A stretch of 40,123 nucleotides of DNA, from assembly GCA_002353525.1 (NCBI GenBank), contig DEJV01000055.1:40783-80905 (forward strand). The letters run 5' to 3'. Position numbers and translations under genes: made by a program. This DNA comes from Prevotella sp. UBA2739 (GTDB taxonomy: Bacteria > Bacteroidota > Bacteroidia > Bacteroidales > Bacteroidaceae). Under the pieces are notes generated by a model, which was given only the letters and a program-made list of their open reading frames with translations, did not search any database and had not been told where the DNA came from. Each line of letters starts with the position of its first letter. Positions within the stretch are counted from its first letter, which is position 1. Below, piece after piece: positions 15,844-24,418 of this stretch.

Positions 15844-18672
15844 TCACAACCTCTGCAGAAACTCTGAAAGATTCTCTCCCTCGCCAAGACCTAGCTTGCG
15901 GCGCAACCGGTAACGGCTGATCTCCACGCCACGCACAGAGATGTTGAGCAACGGGGCGATTTCTTTTGAGAGCATATTCATCTTCAGGTAGGCACAGAGC
16001 ATCTTGTCCTTATGGGTGAGCTGCGGGAAGCGCTCGCTCAGCGTTTTCAGGAAGTCGTGGTGCACGGCATCGAAGTCGCCCTTGAAAGCCTCCAGGTCTT
16101 CGTCGTGCTCAATGTTGGTGTCTATCTGTCCGATGAGCCTCACCACCTTGCGTTTGATGCTGGGCAGATTGTCCTCGCTGAGACTGTTGTTCAGGCTGAC
16201 GGCGGTCTTTTTGATTTCCTGCAGCATCTCGTTTTTGCGCACCACATTCATACGCGAGCGCACCAGCTCGTTCTGTTTCGAACGCAGCTCTATCTGCACC
16301 TTCTCATCCTCCAGTGTCTCAATTTTCTGGTTGAGCTCCTGCGTGCTCTTGCGCAGGCGATTGATCACAAACCACACGCAGGCAGCCATGAGCAGGGCAT
16401 AAAGCGTATAAGCCCACCACGATCGATACCATGGCGGCATCACGCGGAACTGTAGCGAGGCGGTAACGGGTTTCCGGTTAGTGGCGGTGACGATGCGCAC
16501 CTGGAACACGTACTTGCCTTCGCGCAGGTTGGTATACTCCTTGATGTGCTGCGGACTGTAGCTACTCCACTTGTCATCGTCCGAACCCAGCAGGCGGTAG
16601 GAATAGAGCACCGTCTGCGACTTGTCGTAGTTGTTGGCGCAATACTCAATGCGCAACGAGTTGTGCGCATAACTGATGGCGAGAGGCAAGTCATTGTGAA
16701 CATCCTCCACCTGATAGAAGCTACGGTTGTAAAGCAGTGTGTCGGCGGCATTGGTGGCGATGACCCTACGGATGTGCAATGAGAGTGGCATTCGCGAAGC
16801 CAGCTGCCGACCGTAATTCAACAGGGCGAATCCATCTTGTGTACCGATAATGGCCTGCGAGGCATTCATCACCCCCACATGCTCGAAGTCCTCAATTAGT
16901 TCGTCGCCCAGATAAGCCTCTCCTTTGTTCTTATAGTAGCTCTTTCGCTCGCCATCGTAGCGTAAGATGCCCAGCATGCCGTCGGCCACATACCAAATGT
17001 TTTGCATGTTGTCCTGCTGAATATAGGTATAGGCAGCGTGGCTCGCAGAAGTTCCCCTTTGCGACGCCTCTATCTGTTGCTCTAATGCGGGGTAAGGCTC
17101 GACCAGGTCTTTGGCAGCATCATAGTGGAACAGTCCCTGCCGGGTAGCAATGACCACCTCGTGGTTGATGGTCGCCACGCAAACATTGTCGCCCACAGGC
17201 AGCTGCACCGAATTGTATTGTTTGGTTCTCACCACCCTTGTCAGACTGTCGTTCAACGTGAGGCGGAACAGTCCCCTGGCCTTGTTGGCCACCCACACGG
17301 CATTACCATCCTCTTCCACCATCATGGTCTTGGCCGATATGTTGGTGCCCTCCACCTTCTTTGCATACACCCATTGTCCGTTGCGCTTGCACAGTGTCTT
17401 CAGTCCCCAGTAGTCACCTAACAGCAGGACATCGGGATGTCCTGGCACGCTGCAGGTGTGCCAAACGCCTCGGATGGGGAAACGCTCGATGCGGTTGCCG
17501 TCCATCATGATGAAGAAATTTCGGCCGCCGCAAAACAGCTTTCCATCGTAGAGGGTAATGCCATGCACCTGTCCGCCTGCGCCTTGGATGAACGTTGTGG
17601 CAGGGTCGGTGCCCGTCTTCAGCACGCCACTGGCACAATAGAGTCCTTGGTTAGTGCCTAAATAGAGTTGCCCGCCATAAAGCGCTGAACTATAGCCCGC
17701 TCCGATGTCTGCCAGCTGACTGTTCGTGAAATAAAGATGTGAGTTGAGCACCATGTGGGCTATCCCGTTATCAAGTCCTAGCCAGAGGCCTCCGTCGCGA
17801 TTGAATCCAACCGACAACACCGTCTTGTTGAGCAGCCCGTCGTCTTTCGAGATGTTTTCGCAGTTGCCTGTGATACGGTTCACCAGGATGACCCCGTTTT
17901 GTGTTGTTCCAAAAGCCAGATGGCGCTCGCTGGCAGCTGCACAAGTGAGTTTGTTGCGCGCTACTAGTGCATGGGCGGCATGTTGCCAAGGTTGCAACTT
18001 TCCCTGCGCATACTGGAAAATTCCGAAATCGCTTGTCACCAACAGGATATGATGATTGAAAGGCAACAGTTCTACAATGCTGGCATCATGGGGCAGCTCA
18101 ATGCCTTTCACCTTTTCAAATCGGTTGTTCAACAACACATACACCCCATCGCTGGTTGCCACATAAAGGCGGTTGTAGATTACCGCCGACGCAGTGATTC
18201 CCTTTTGACAGGGTATTTTCCCAATACGGTTGTTTTCAAGATAGAACACAGCGCCATCGGCCTGAAAGTAGACTCGGTTGCCCAGCGTATGGATATTCCA
18301 GATGTTGATAATACCCTCACGCTCCATATTAACAGAAAGCCGGGTGTAGTGCAAGCGCCCATGTGCGTCGGGCTCGAAATAACCAAACTGTCCTAATGCT
18401 CCTACATAAATGCGACGCTCAGTGATTTTCAGTGAGCGTAGTTTTGCTTGATTGTCAATGGCATAGGTATTCCAATACACTCCATCATACTCTAGCAGCC
18501 CTTGATTGTTGGCAAAATACATCCACCCATTGTCGGCTTGGGCCACCATCCAGTTTTGGTTGGCTGCCTGATAAGTCTGGCGCGAGAAATTATAGACAGA
18601 CCGCTGCCAGAAAGTGGCTGCGGCGGCTGCCGTATGCAGGCACACGAGGATGTAGAGCAAGGCTGTTCTCAT
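15844..18672 (-). CDS. Membrane-spanning PUL regulator: beta-propeller sensor, Y_Y_Y, TM, LuxR-type HTH
   Basis: The protein (about 942 residues from ATG 18672; an in-frame ATG at 18687 adds five) has a signal peptide (MRTALLYILVCLHTAAAAA). A periplasmic two-component-type propeller follows (repeats such as NGWMYFANNQGLLEYDG and DGGLWLGLDNGIAHM). Next come a Y_Y_Y domain (LREGKYVFQVRIV), a TM segment (about 758-782 counted from 18687), a coiled coil, and a C-terminal helix-turn-helix (MLSKEIAPLLNISVRGVEISRYRLRRKLG). No histidine kinase or receiver domain is present, so sensing and DNA binding are on one chain, unlike hybrid two-component regulators. It is divergent from susC across 238-253 bp and most likely activates that operon when it binds a released oligosaccharide. 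The ligand is unknown. Confidence 0.9.
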   Translation of the reverse strand: MRTALLYILVCLHTAAAAATFWQRSVYNFSRQTYQAANQNWMVAQADNGWMYFANNQGLLEYDGVYWNTYAIDNQAKLRSLKITERRIYVGALGQFGYFEPDAHGRLHYTRLSVNMEREGIINIWNIHTLGNRVYFQADGAVFYLENNRIGKIPCQKGITASAVIYNRLYVATSDGVYVLLNNRFEKVKGIELPHDASIVELLPFNHHILLVTSDFGIFQYAQGKLQPWQHAAHALVARNKLTCAAASERHLAFGTTQNGVILVNRITGNCENISKDDGLLNKTVLSVGFNRDGGLWLGLDNGIAHMVLNSHLYFTNSQLADIGAGYSSALYGGQLYLGTNQGLYCASGVLKTGTDPATTFIQGAGGQVHGITLYDGKLFCGGRNFFIMMDGNRIERFPIRGVWHTCSVPGHPDVLLLGDYWGLKTLCKRNGQWVYAKKVEGTNISAKTMMVEEDGNAVWVANKARGLFRLTLNDSLTRVVRTKQYNSVQLPVGDNVCVATINHEVVIATRQGLFHYDAAKDLVEPYPALEQQIEASQRGTSASHAAYTYIQQDNMQNIWYVADGMLGILRYDGERKSYYKNKGEAYLGDELIEDFEHVGVMNASQAIIGTQDGFALLNYGRQLASRMPLSLHIRRVIATNAADTLLYNRSFYQVEDVHNDLPLAISYAHNSLRIEYCANNYDKSQTVLYSYRLLGSDDDKWSSYSPQHIKEYTNLREGKYVFQVRIVTATNRKPVTASLQFRVMPPWYRSWWAYTLYALLMAACVWFVINRLRKSTQELNQKIETLEDEKVQIELRSKQNELVRSRMNVVRKNEMLQEIKKTAVSLNNSLSEDNLPSIKRKVVRLIGQIDTNIEHDEDLEAFKGDFDAVHHDFLKTLSERFPQLTHKDKMLCAYLKMNMLSKEIAPLLNISVRGVEISRYRLRRKLGLGEGENLSEFLQRL

Positions 18673-18697
18673 GACAACGACAATCATATTGATGCTG

Positions 18698-18705
18698 CAA
18701 AAATA
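18698..18705 (-). promoter_or_regulatory. -7 box for the PUL regulator
   Basis: Read on the minus strand the box is TATTTTTG, with a CTTG at 18729-18726 as a possible -33 element 20 bp upstream. The start site would fall only a few bases before ATG 18687, which favours translation from ATG 18672. Confidence 0.45.
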
Positions 18706-18744
18706 AAAAATATTTCAATATAAAACAAGTAAATAATGAAAAAT

Positions 18745-18857
18745 ATGTTGATGTAGTATTTCTTCAACATAACTACTTGATTACAAAATAATTGACTTTT
18801 CCATGAGAAATCATTGATGTATGCTTGATGTGTTGTTATAGTATTTATGATGTAGTA
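18745..18857. promoter_or_regulatory. Candidate operator region between the regulator gene and susC
   Basis: ATGTTGA (18745-18751) and TCAACAT (18764-18770) form a perfect inverted repeat with 12 bp between. GATGTAGTA occurs twice in direct orientation, at 18750-18758 and 18849-18857; the second copy abuts the -33 box of susC. These are plausible binding sites for the divergent LuxR-type regulator, but this is inference. Confidence 0.35.
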
Positions 18858-18860
18858 ATT

Positions 18861-18894
18861 TTTGAACCTTAAGGAGCGTTTTATTCTATCTTTG
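18861..18894 (+). promoter_or_regulatory. susC operon promoter
   Basis: TTTG at 18861-18864 and TATCTTTG at 18887-18894, 22 bp apart, fit the Bacteroidota -33/-7 pattern (spacing slightly long). The susC ATG follows 31 bp later. Confidence 0.65.
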
Positions 18895-18925
18895 CCCCAA
18901 AATCTATTACTAATTTAAAAAATCT

Positions 18926-21900
18926 ATGGAAAAAAGTACGTTATCTTTAGGAGCTAAATGGTTTGGCCTGATGCTATGCCTGTTGCTTCTTGTGGATGTG
19001 GGACTGTTTGCGCAGTCAGGCAGTTTGACGGTGAAGGGCCGCGTGCTGGACGCACAGACGCGCGAACCTTTAATTGGTGTAACGGTCATGGAGAAAGGCA
19101 CAAGCCATGCCTCTGTCACTGACTATGATGGAAATTTCAGCCTGACAGTGGGCCGTGGCGCCACCGTCAGTTTCTCTTATGTAAGCTATGTGACGCGCGA
19201 GCTGAAGGCAGCACAAGCCAATGGCGAGATTCTGCTCAGAGAAGACGACAAGACTCTGCAAGAAGTGGTGGTTGTGGGTTATGGCACACAAAAGAAAGCC
19301 AACCTCTCGGGTGCCGTGACAGCCATCGACGGCGAGAAGGTGGCAGCCAAGCCCACCACCGATGTGCTCTCGGCACTGCAAGGTGAGATGCCGGGTGTGG
19401 CTATTCTGCGCTCCAGCGGTGAGCCAGGTTCAGAAACCAGCGGTCTGCGTGTGCGCGGTTTCTCATCGGCCAACTCTACCTCCACGCTGGTACTCATCGA
19501 TGGAGTAGAGGGTGATCTGTCACTGCTCAATGCCGACGATGTGGAAAGTATCTCGGTATTGAAAGATGCTGCAGCCTGTGCCATCTATGGTGCCCGTGCC
19601 GCTGCCGGAGTAGTGTTGGTGACTACCAAAAACGGCACTGCAGGCAAGCCCAAAATCACCTATAACGGCTATTATGCTTTCAATACACCTGCCAACATGC
19701 CCGAACGCCTGCCCGCATGGGAAGAGCAAGACTGGATTAACGAAGGCCGTCTGAACCAGGGCGGAAAGACAGAGTGGAACCCCGAGCAGAGCGGATGGGT
19801 GGGTAACCCCAATTTCAACTACCGCCCCAATAACACCAACGGCCGCTGGGATCAGTTCTCTGCAACCAACTGGGTGGCTGAGGGCACCAAGAACCACACT
19901 GACCAGACCAACCACAGCGTGTCGGTGTCGGGTGGTACAAAAGATATCAACTATCTCGTTTCGGCCAACTACTATTATAAGAATGGTATGCTGAAATACG
20001 GCAAGAACGACAACACCCGCGTCAACCTGCATGCCAAGGTGAATGCCGATCTGAATAAGTATATCTCGCTGGGCGTAAACTTACAGTACCAGAGCAAGAA
20101 GAACAATTCGCCCTCGTGTGGTGCCTCAGCCATCATGAACAATCTCTACTCGAGTCGTGCACGTCAACTGCTCTACAATCCCGAGGAGGATGTCAACTAT
20201 GCCACCAACCCCTATAATGGTGACCTGCAGTTCAATGCCATTCAGGTGATGAAAGAAGGTGGTGTGAATGAGACCCTTTATGAATCATTTATCGGTAAGG
20301 GAGTGCTTACACTGAAAAATCTCGTGAAAGGTCTGCGCGTGAACCTCAGTGCCAGCCGTCGTGCAGGATATTACAGCGGTCGCAGCGAGCGCCATTATCT
20401 GATATGGTATGGCATGACGGGAAACAACAAACGTCAGGACTATAACTCGCCCAACCAACTCTATCGTATTAAGAACAACGACTATCACGACCTGTTTGAG
20501 GCTACCGTCAACTATGAGTTCGACGTGCAGAAACTGCACAACTTCAAGTTTCTGGCCGGCACGAGCTATGAGAACTACCGCAAGGACGAGATGACCGGAA
20601 CGGCAAAGAATATGAACTCTAACGATTTCTACTCGTTCAACTACTACGACGCCTCGGTGGCCACCAACACGGCGATTGCCGACAAGATTGAGCCATGGTC
20701 TATGATGTCGTATTTCGGACGCTTCAACTATAATTTCGCCGAGCGCTATCTTTTCGAGGCTAACATCCGCTACGACGGCAGCTCACGCCTGGCTCCCTCG
20801 AAGCGTTGGAAGGCATTCCCCTCTGTGTCTGCCGCATGGCGCATCAGTCAGGAATCATGGTTCAAGGCCGATTTCATCAGCAACCTCAAGCTGCGTGCAT
20901 CATGGGGACAGTTGGGCAACGGAGCCATTCTGGGCCTCTACGACTATATCCCCACCATCGCCCAAAGCACCGTCTACATGGGTGAGAAGTCTTACTATCA
21001 GAGCCAGTTGGCATCGAAAGACAAGACATGGGAAACCATTGAGACCACCAACGTAGGTGTTGACCTCGGCCTGTTCAGCGGCCGTTTGAATGCCAGCTTC
21101 GACTACTATTGGAAGTACAACAACGACATGCTCTCGTCGTTGCAATTGCCTCATACCATCGGTATCGGCATTCCTCGTGTGAATGTAGGTAAACTGAAGA
21201 CTTGGGGTTGGGACTTCGAATTGAAATGGAACGATAAAATCGGCGATTTCCGCTATCAGATTGCCTTCAATCTCTCCGACAGCAGCAATAAGCTGATGGA
21301 GTATGATGGCGCCGACGTGATTACAGCCGGTAATGTGAGCCTCCTTGAGGGCTACGAGATGAACACCATCTGGGGCTATGCCACCGACGGCTATTGGACC
21401 AGCAAGGAAGAGTACGACCAGTATAAGGCCGACCATCCGGGTTTCAAGACATTCAGCGACGGTAAGATTGGTGCAGGCGACGTGAAATACATCACTCAAG
21501 GCGAGGCTGACCACCAGATTGGTGCTGGCGACGGAACGAAAGAGGATCATGGCGACCTGATTTATCTGGGCAACAGCAATGGCCGCTACCTCTACGGACT
21601 GAGCCTTGGCGCGCAGTGGAAGGGTTTCGATTTCTCGATGATGTTCCAAGGTGTGGCAAAACGCAAGGTGCTCATCGACAGCGAGGCCATTGCCCCCTTT
21701 GCCCGTACCCATCAGATGCCATGGACTATTCACCGTGACTATTGGACCGAGGACAACCAGGATGCCATGTGGCCTAGACTCTACAACTACAATGGCGACT
21801 GGTTCAACTTCCAGCCTTCCGACAAGTGGATTCAGAATGCTGCTTACCTGCGCTTGAAGAATGTAACGCTGGGTTACACCATCCCCATCTCGCGCAAGTA

Positions 21901-22054
21901 TATTGAGAAGCTGCGTGTGTATGTATCAGGATCGGACGTGTGGGAGCACTCCGACATGCTGAAGGTGTTCGACCCCGAGGCAGGCAACAACGTGGGACGT
22001 AACTATTATCCTTTCTTCCGCACATGGGCGTTCGGTATCAATGTTACACTCTGA
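18926..22054 (+). CDS. SusC-family TonB-dependent outer-membrane oligosaccharide transporter
   Basis: The 1042-residue protein has a signal peptide (cleavage near LFAQ), a CarboxypepD-like domain (TVKGRVLDAQTREPLIGVTVMEKG, about 34-110), a TonB box region (LQEVVVVGYGTQKKANL) and the plug domain with LQGEMPGVAILRSSGEPGS and VLKDAAACAIYGARAAAGV. A long beta-barrel with the typical last strand TWAFGINVTL follows. With the SusD lipoprotein encoded 48 bp downstream it should form the two-lidded import complex that moves oligosaccharides into the periplasm using TonB energy. It is the first gene of the PUL operon. Substrate is not readable from SusC itself; the enzymes downstream point to uronic-acid glycans. 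Confidence 0.95.
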   Translation: MEKSTLSLGAKWFGLMLCLLLLVDVGLFAQSGSLTVKGRVLDAQTREPLIGVTVMEKGTSHASVTDYDGNFSLTVGRGATVSFSYVSYVTRELKAAQANGEILLREDDKTLQEVVVVGYGTQKKANLSGAVTAIDGEKVAAKPTTDVLSALQGEMPGVAILRSSGEPGSETSGLRVRGFSSANSTSTLVLIDGVEGDLSLLNADDVESISVLKDAAACAIYGARAAAGVVLVTTKNGTAGKPKITYNGYYAFNTPANMPERLPAWEEQDWINEGRLNQGGKTEWNPEQSGWVGNPNFNYRPNNTNGRWDQFSATNWVAEGTKNHTDQTNHSVSVSGGTKDINYLVSANYYYKNGMLKYGKNDNTRVNLHAKVNADLNKYISLGVNLQYQSKKNNSPSCGASAIMNNLYSSRARQLLYNPEEDVNYATNPYNGDLQFNAIQVMKEGGVNETLYESFIGKGVLTLKNLVKGLRVNLSASRRAGYYSGRSERHYLIWYGMTGNNKRQDYNSPNQLYRIKNNDYHDLFEATVNYEFDVQKLHNFKFLAGTSYENYRKDEMTGTAKNMNSNDFYSFNYYDASVATNTAIADKIEPWSMMSYFGRFNYNFAERYLFEANIRYDGSSRLAPSKRWKAFPSVSAAWRISQESWFKADFISNLKLRASWGQLGNGAILGLYDYIPTIAQSTVYMGEKSYYQSQLASKDKTWETIETTNVGVDLGLFSGRLNASFDYYWKYNNDMLSSLQLPHTIGIGIPRVNVGKLKTWGWDFELKWNDKIGDFRYQIAFNLSDSSNKLMEYDGADVITAGNVSLLEGYEMNTIWGYATDGYWTSKEEYDQYKADHPGFKTFSDGKIGAGDVKYITQGEADHQIGAGDGTKEDHGDLIYLGNSNGRYLYGLSLGAQWKGFDFSMMFQGVAKRKVLIDSEAIAPFARTHQMPWTIHRDYWTEDNQDAMWPRLYNYNGDWFNFQPSDKWIQNAAYLRLKNVTLGYTIPISRKYIEKLRVYVSGSDVWEHSDMLKVFDPEAGNNVGRNYYPFFRTWAFGINVTL

Positions 22055-22102
22055 GATTGATAATGAGGAAAATCACTAAAAAGGCAAATAAATAGAAAAG
22101 TT

Positions 22103-23779
22103 ATGAAACGATATATTTTCAAATCCATCTGTGCCATCAGCGTTGTCTGCGGTTTTACGGCCCTCACCAGCTGTGAACTAGACCGTGAGCCTGAGACCGT
22201 CTTGGCCGACAACACTTTCTGGAAGAGTGAGACCGACTTGCGCGGCGCCTGCAACAAACTATACGTCGACCTGCCAGGCTTCGACCACGACAAACGTGCC
22301 GACGACATTGTGGGCAGCTCGCCCAACTCTACCTCAAACGGCAACTGGAGCGTTCCTGCCACAGCCGGCGATTGGACAAACCCCTATAATAAAATAGGTG
22401 TGTGCAACAACATCATCGAGAAAGCTTCTACAGCCCCACTGAGTGATGCGCAGAAAAACCGCTGGATGGCCGAGGCTTACTTCTTCCGTGCTTTCCACTT
22501 TTTCGACTTGGTGAAGAAATACGGCGATGTGCCTCTCATCCTGAAAGCTTTCGACTCCACCGAAGATCCCGACATCAAGATGGCACGCACTCCGCGTGAG
22601 CAGGTCATCCAACAATGCTACGAGGATTTGCGCTTTGCCGAGGAGTGGCTGCCCGACATCGACGATGTGAAGAGTGATGCCGACTGGGGACGTGTGTCGA
22701 AGTCGGCTGCCCGCGGACTGATGACGCGCATAGGTCTCTATGAGGGTACATTCATCAAGTATCATTCTCTGAGCGGTGGCGACAGCAAGGCTCACCTGAA
22801 AGTGGCCATCGATGCCGCTGAGCGACTGATCAACAGTGGCAAGCACGCCCTGTATGCCGACTTTCAGAAGTTGTTCTACTTCGCAGGTGAAGGCCGTCAG
22901 AACAAAGAGAATGTGTTTGTGAAGGTCTATGGCCCTAACGGTGCCGGTGCCACCATTACCCACGGCAACTCGCGCCAGTTGGAGAATGGCGTCAGCGTAA
23001 CACGCCAAACCGTCAACCAGTTCCTTTGCACCGACGGACTGCCTCGCGAGAAGAGTCCGCTGGCTGTGATACCAGAAACAAAATATGACGATGTGTTCAC
23101 CAACCGCGACCCACGACTGGCCATGACTATCTACCACACTCAGGAGGAGGCCTACAAGGGTGGCTACCAGCCTTTCAGCAATCAGCACGGCTATGGCTAT
23201 GGCATCAAGAAAGGATTCATGCTCGACGAGTGGACCACCAACAGCAAGGAAACTGTCGACAAGATGATTATCCGCTATGCCGAGGTGCTGCTCTCTTACG
23301 CCGAGGCCCTCTACGAATACAATGGCAGCATTACTGACGCACAGCTCGACAAAACGGTGAATGCAGTCCGGGCACGTGCCGGATTCAACGCTAAACTGAC
23401 CAATGACTTTGTGAAGGCCAATGGGCTGAACATGCTCGACGAGATTCGCCGCGAGCGACTGGTTGAGTTCATTGACGAGGGACTGCGCTACAACGACATC
23501 ATTCGCTGGAAGATTGCCGAAAAGGTGCTGCCCGTTGATATCCTCGGACTGAAATACAGCGAACTGGACACAAGCACCAAGCGCGAGGACATCCAGGCTC
23601 GTCTGACCACCGACGGCGGTATGTATAAAGGCAAAATGGTGACCGACCAAGCCGACATCTACGTCATCGAGGATGGCTCTACCCGCAATTTCGATCCAGC
23701 CCGCGACTATTATTATCCCATTCCCACCTACGAGATTGCCACTTCGGAGGGCAACGTGGTGCAGAACCCAAATTGGTAA
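22103..23779 (+). CDS. SusD-family glycan-binding surface lipoprotein
   Basis: The 558-residue protein has a lipobox L-T-S-C24 and begins its mature part with charged residues (ELDREPE). The alpha-helical TPR-like scaffold of SusD is visible in WMAEAYFFRAFHFFDLVKKYGDVPLI, with RGLMTRIGLYEGTF further on. The C-terminal signature is IRYAEVLLSYAEALYEYNG, VNAVRARAGF and the I-R-R-E-R-L-V-E-F segment ending in YYYPIPTYEIA. It caps the SusC barrel and captures oligosaccharides. It follows susC within one operon and is intact. Confidence 0.95.
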   Translation: MKRYIFKSICAISVVCGFTALTSCELDREPETVLADNTFWKSETDLRGACNKLYVDLPGFDHDKRADDIVGSSPNSTSNGNWSVPATAGDWTNPYNKIGVCNNIIEKASTAPLSDAQKNRWMAEAYFFRAFHFFDLVKKYGDVPLILKAFDSTEDPDIKMARTPREQVIQQCYEDLRFAEEWLPDIDDVKSDADWGRVSKSAARGLMTRIGLYEGTFIKYHSLSGGDSKAHLKVAIDAAERLINSGKHALYADFQKLFYFAGEGRQNKENVFVKVYGPNGAGATITHGNSRQLENGVSVTRQTVNQFLCTDGLPREKSPLAVIPETKYDDVFTNRDPRLAMTIYHTQEEAYKGGYQPFSNQHGYGYGIKKGFMLDEWTTNSKETVDKMIIRYAEVLLSYAEALYEYNGSITDAQLDKTVNAVRARAGFNAKLTNDFVKANGLNMLDEIRRERLVEFIDEGLRYNDIIRWKIAEKVLPVDILGLKYSELDTSTKREDIQARLTTDGGMYKGKMVTDQADIYVIEDGSTRNFDPARDYYYPIPTYEIATSEGNVVQNPNW

Positions 23780-23823
23780 TTCATAATACATAATTCATCA
23801 TAGGAATTAAAACAAAAGGAAAC

Positions 23824-24405
23824 ATGAAAAAGAATATATTCAAGTGGATGAGCCTTTTCTGTCTGTTATGCGGAGGCATGTTGTTCTCCGCCTGCAGCGA
23901 CGATGAATGGGGCAACGACAATGCGGAGAAGATGAACGAGTTCTTCTTCGGATTCCAAGATTGGGGCAAACTGAAAAACGATGTGGTGTTCACTGTCAAC
24001 CAGGGCAGCACCTTAGAGATTCCCGTGCAGTTCTGGTGCGCCGGCACACGCTCTTTCGATGCCGAGGCATTCTACTACGTTGACAGTAAGCTCGCACTCG
24101 GCACCGACTATCAGATAGTCGATGCCAGCGGCACCGCCCTTCAACCCAACAGCAACGGAGCATTTGTCATGGCGTGGAACCTCACTGCCCCCGATGCCAC
24201 CAACAACCACCGTATACAGCATATCTATCTCAAGGCGCTCAACGGCGCCAAAGGTGATGTGACGGTGCTTACCTTCGACCCCAAAGATGTCGATGAGGCG
24301 GGCAAGATTAAGATCTCAAACACCTACACGCCCAACAACATCACCAGTCAGTATGAGGTGCATGCATTCACACAGAACTACAAGGTGAAAGTGACCATCA
24401 AGTAA
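23824..24405 (+). CDS. Small PUL surface lipoprotein, possible glycan-binding protein
   Basis: The 193-residue protein has a lipoprotein signal peptide with lipobox F-S-A-C24, followed at once by the acidic stretch SDDEWGND, which fits the Bacteroidota surface-export signal. The rest looks like one or two beta-sandwich modules (VVFTVNQGSTLEIPVQFWCAG and later YEVHAFTQNYKVKVTIK), and the N-terminal part resembles DUF1735-type domains found in surface glycan-binding proteins. No catalytic motif is seen. Lying directly after susD and 13 bp before the lyase gene, it probably has the SusE/SusF-like surface glycan-binding role, though it is short for one. The family assignment is tentative. Confidence 0.75.
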   Translation: MKKNIFKWMSLFCLLCGGMLFSACSDDEWGNDNAEKMNEFFFGFQDWGKLKNDVVFTVNQGSTLEIPVQFWCAGTRSFDAEAFYYVDSKLALGTDYQIVDASGTALQPNSNGAFVMAWNLTAPDATNNHRIQHIYLKALNGAKGDVTVLTFDPKDVDEAGKIKISNTYTPNNITSQYEVHAFTQNYKVKVTIK

Positions 24406-24418
24406 TCGATAAAGGTTT

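Noticed and set aside
22334..23791. Long minus-strand open frame (485 codons) opposite susD
   Set aside because: It is a mirror of GC-rich codon use in susD; the plus strand has a lipobox and SusD signature motifs.
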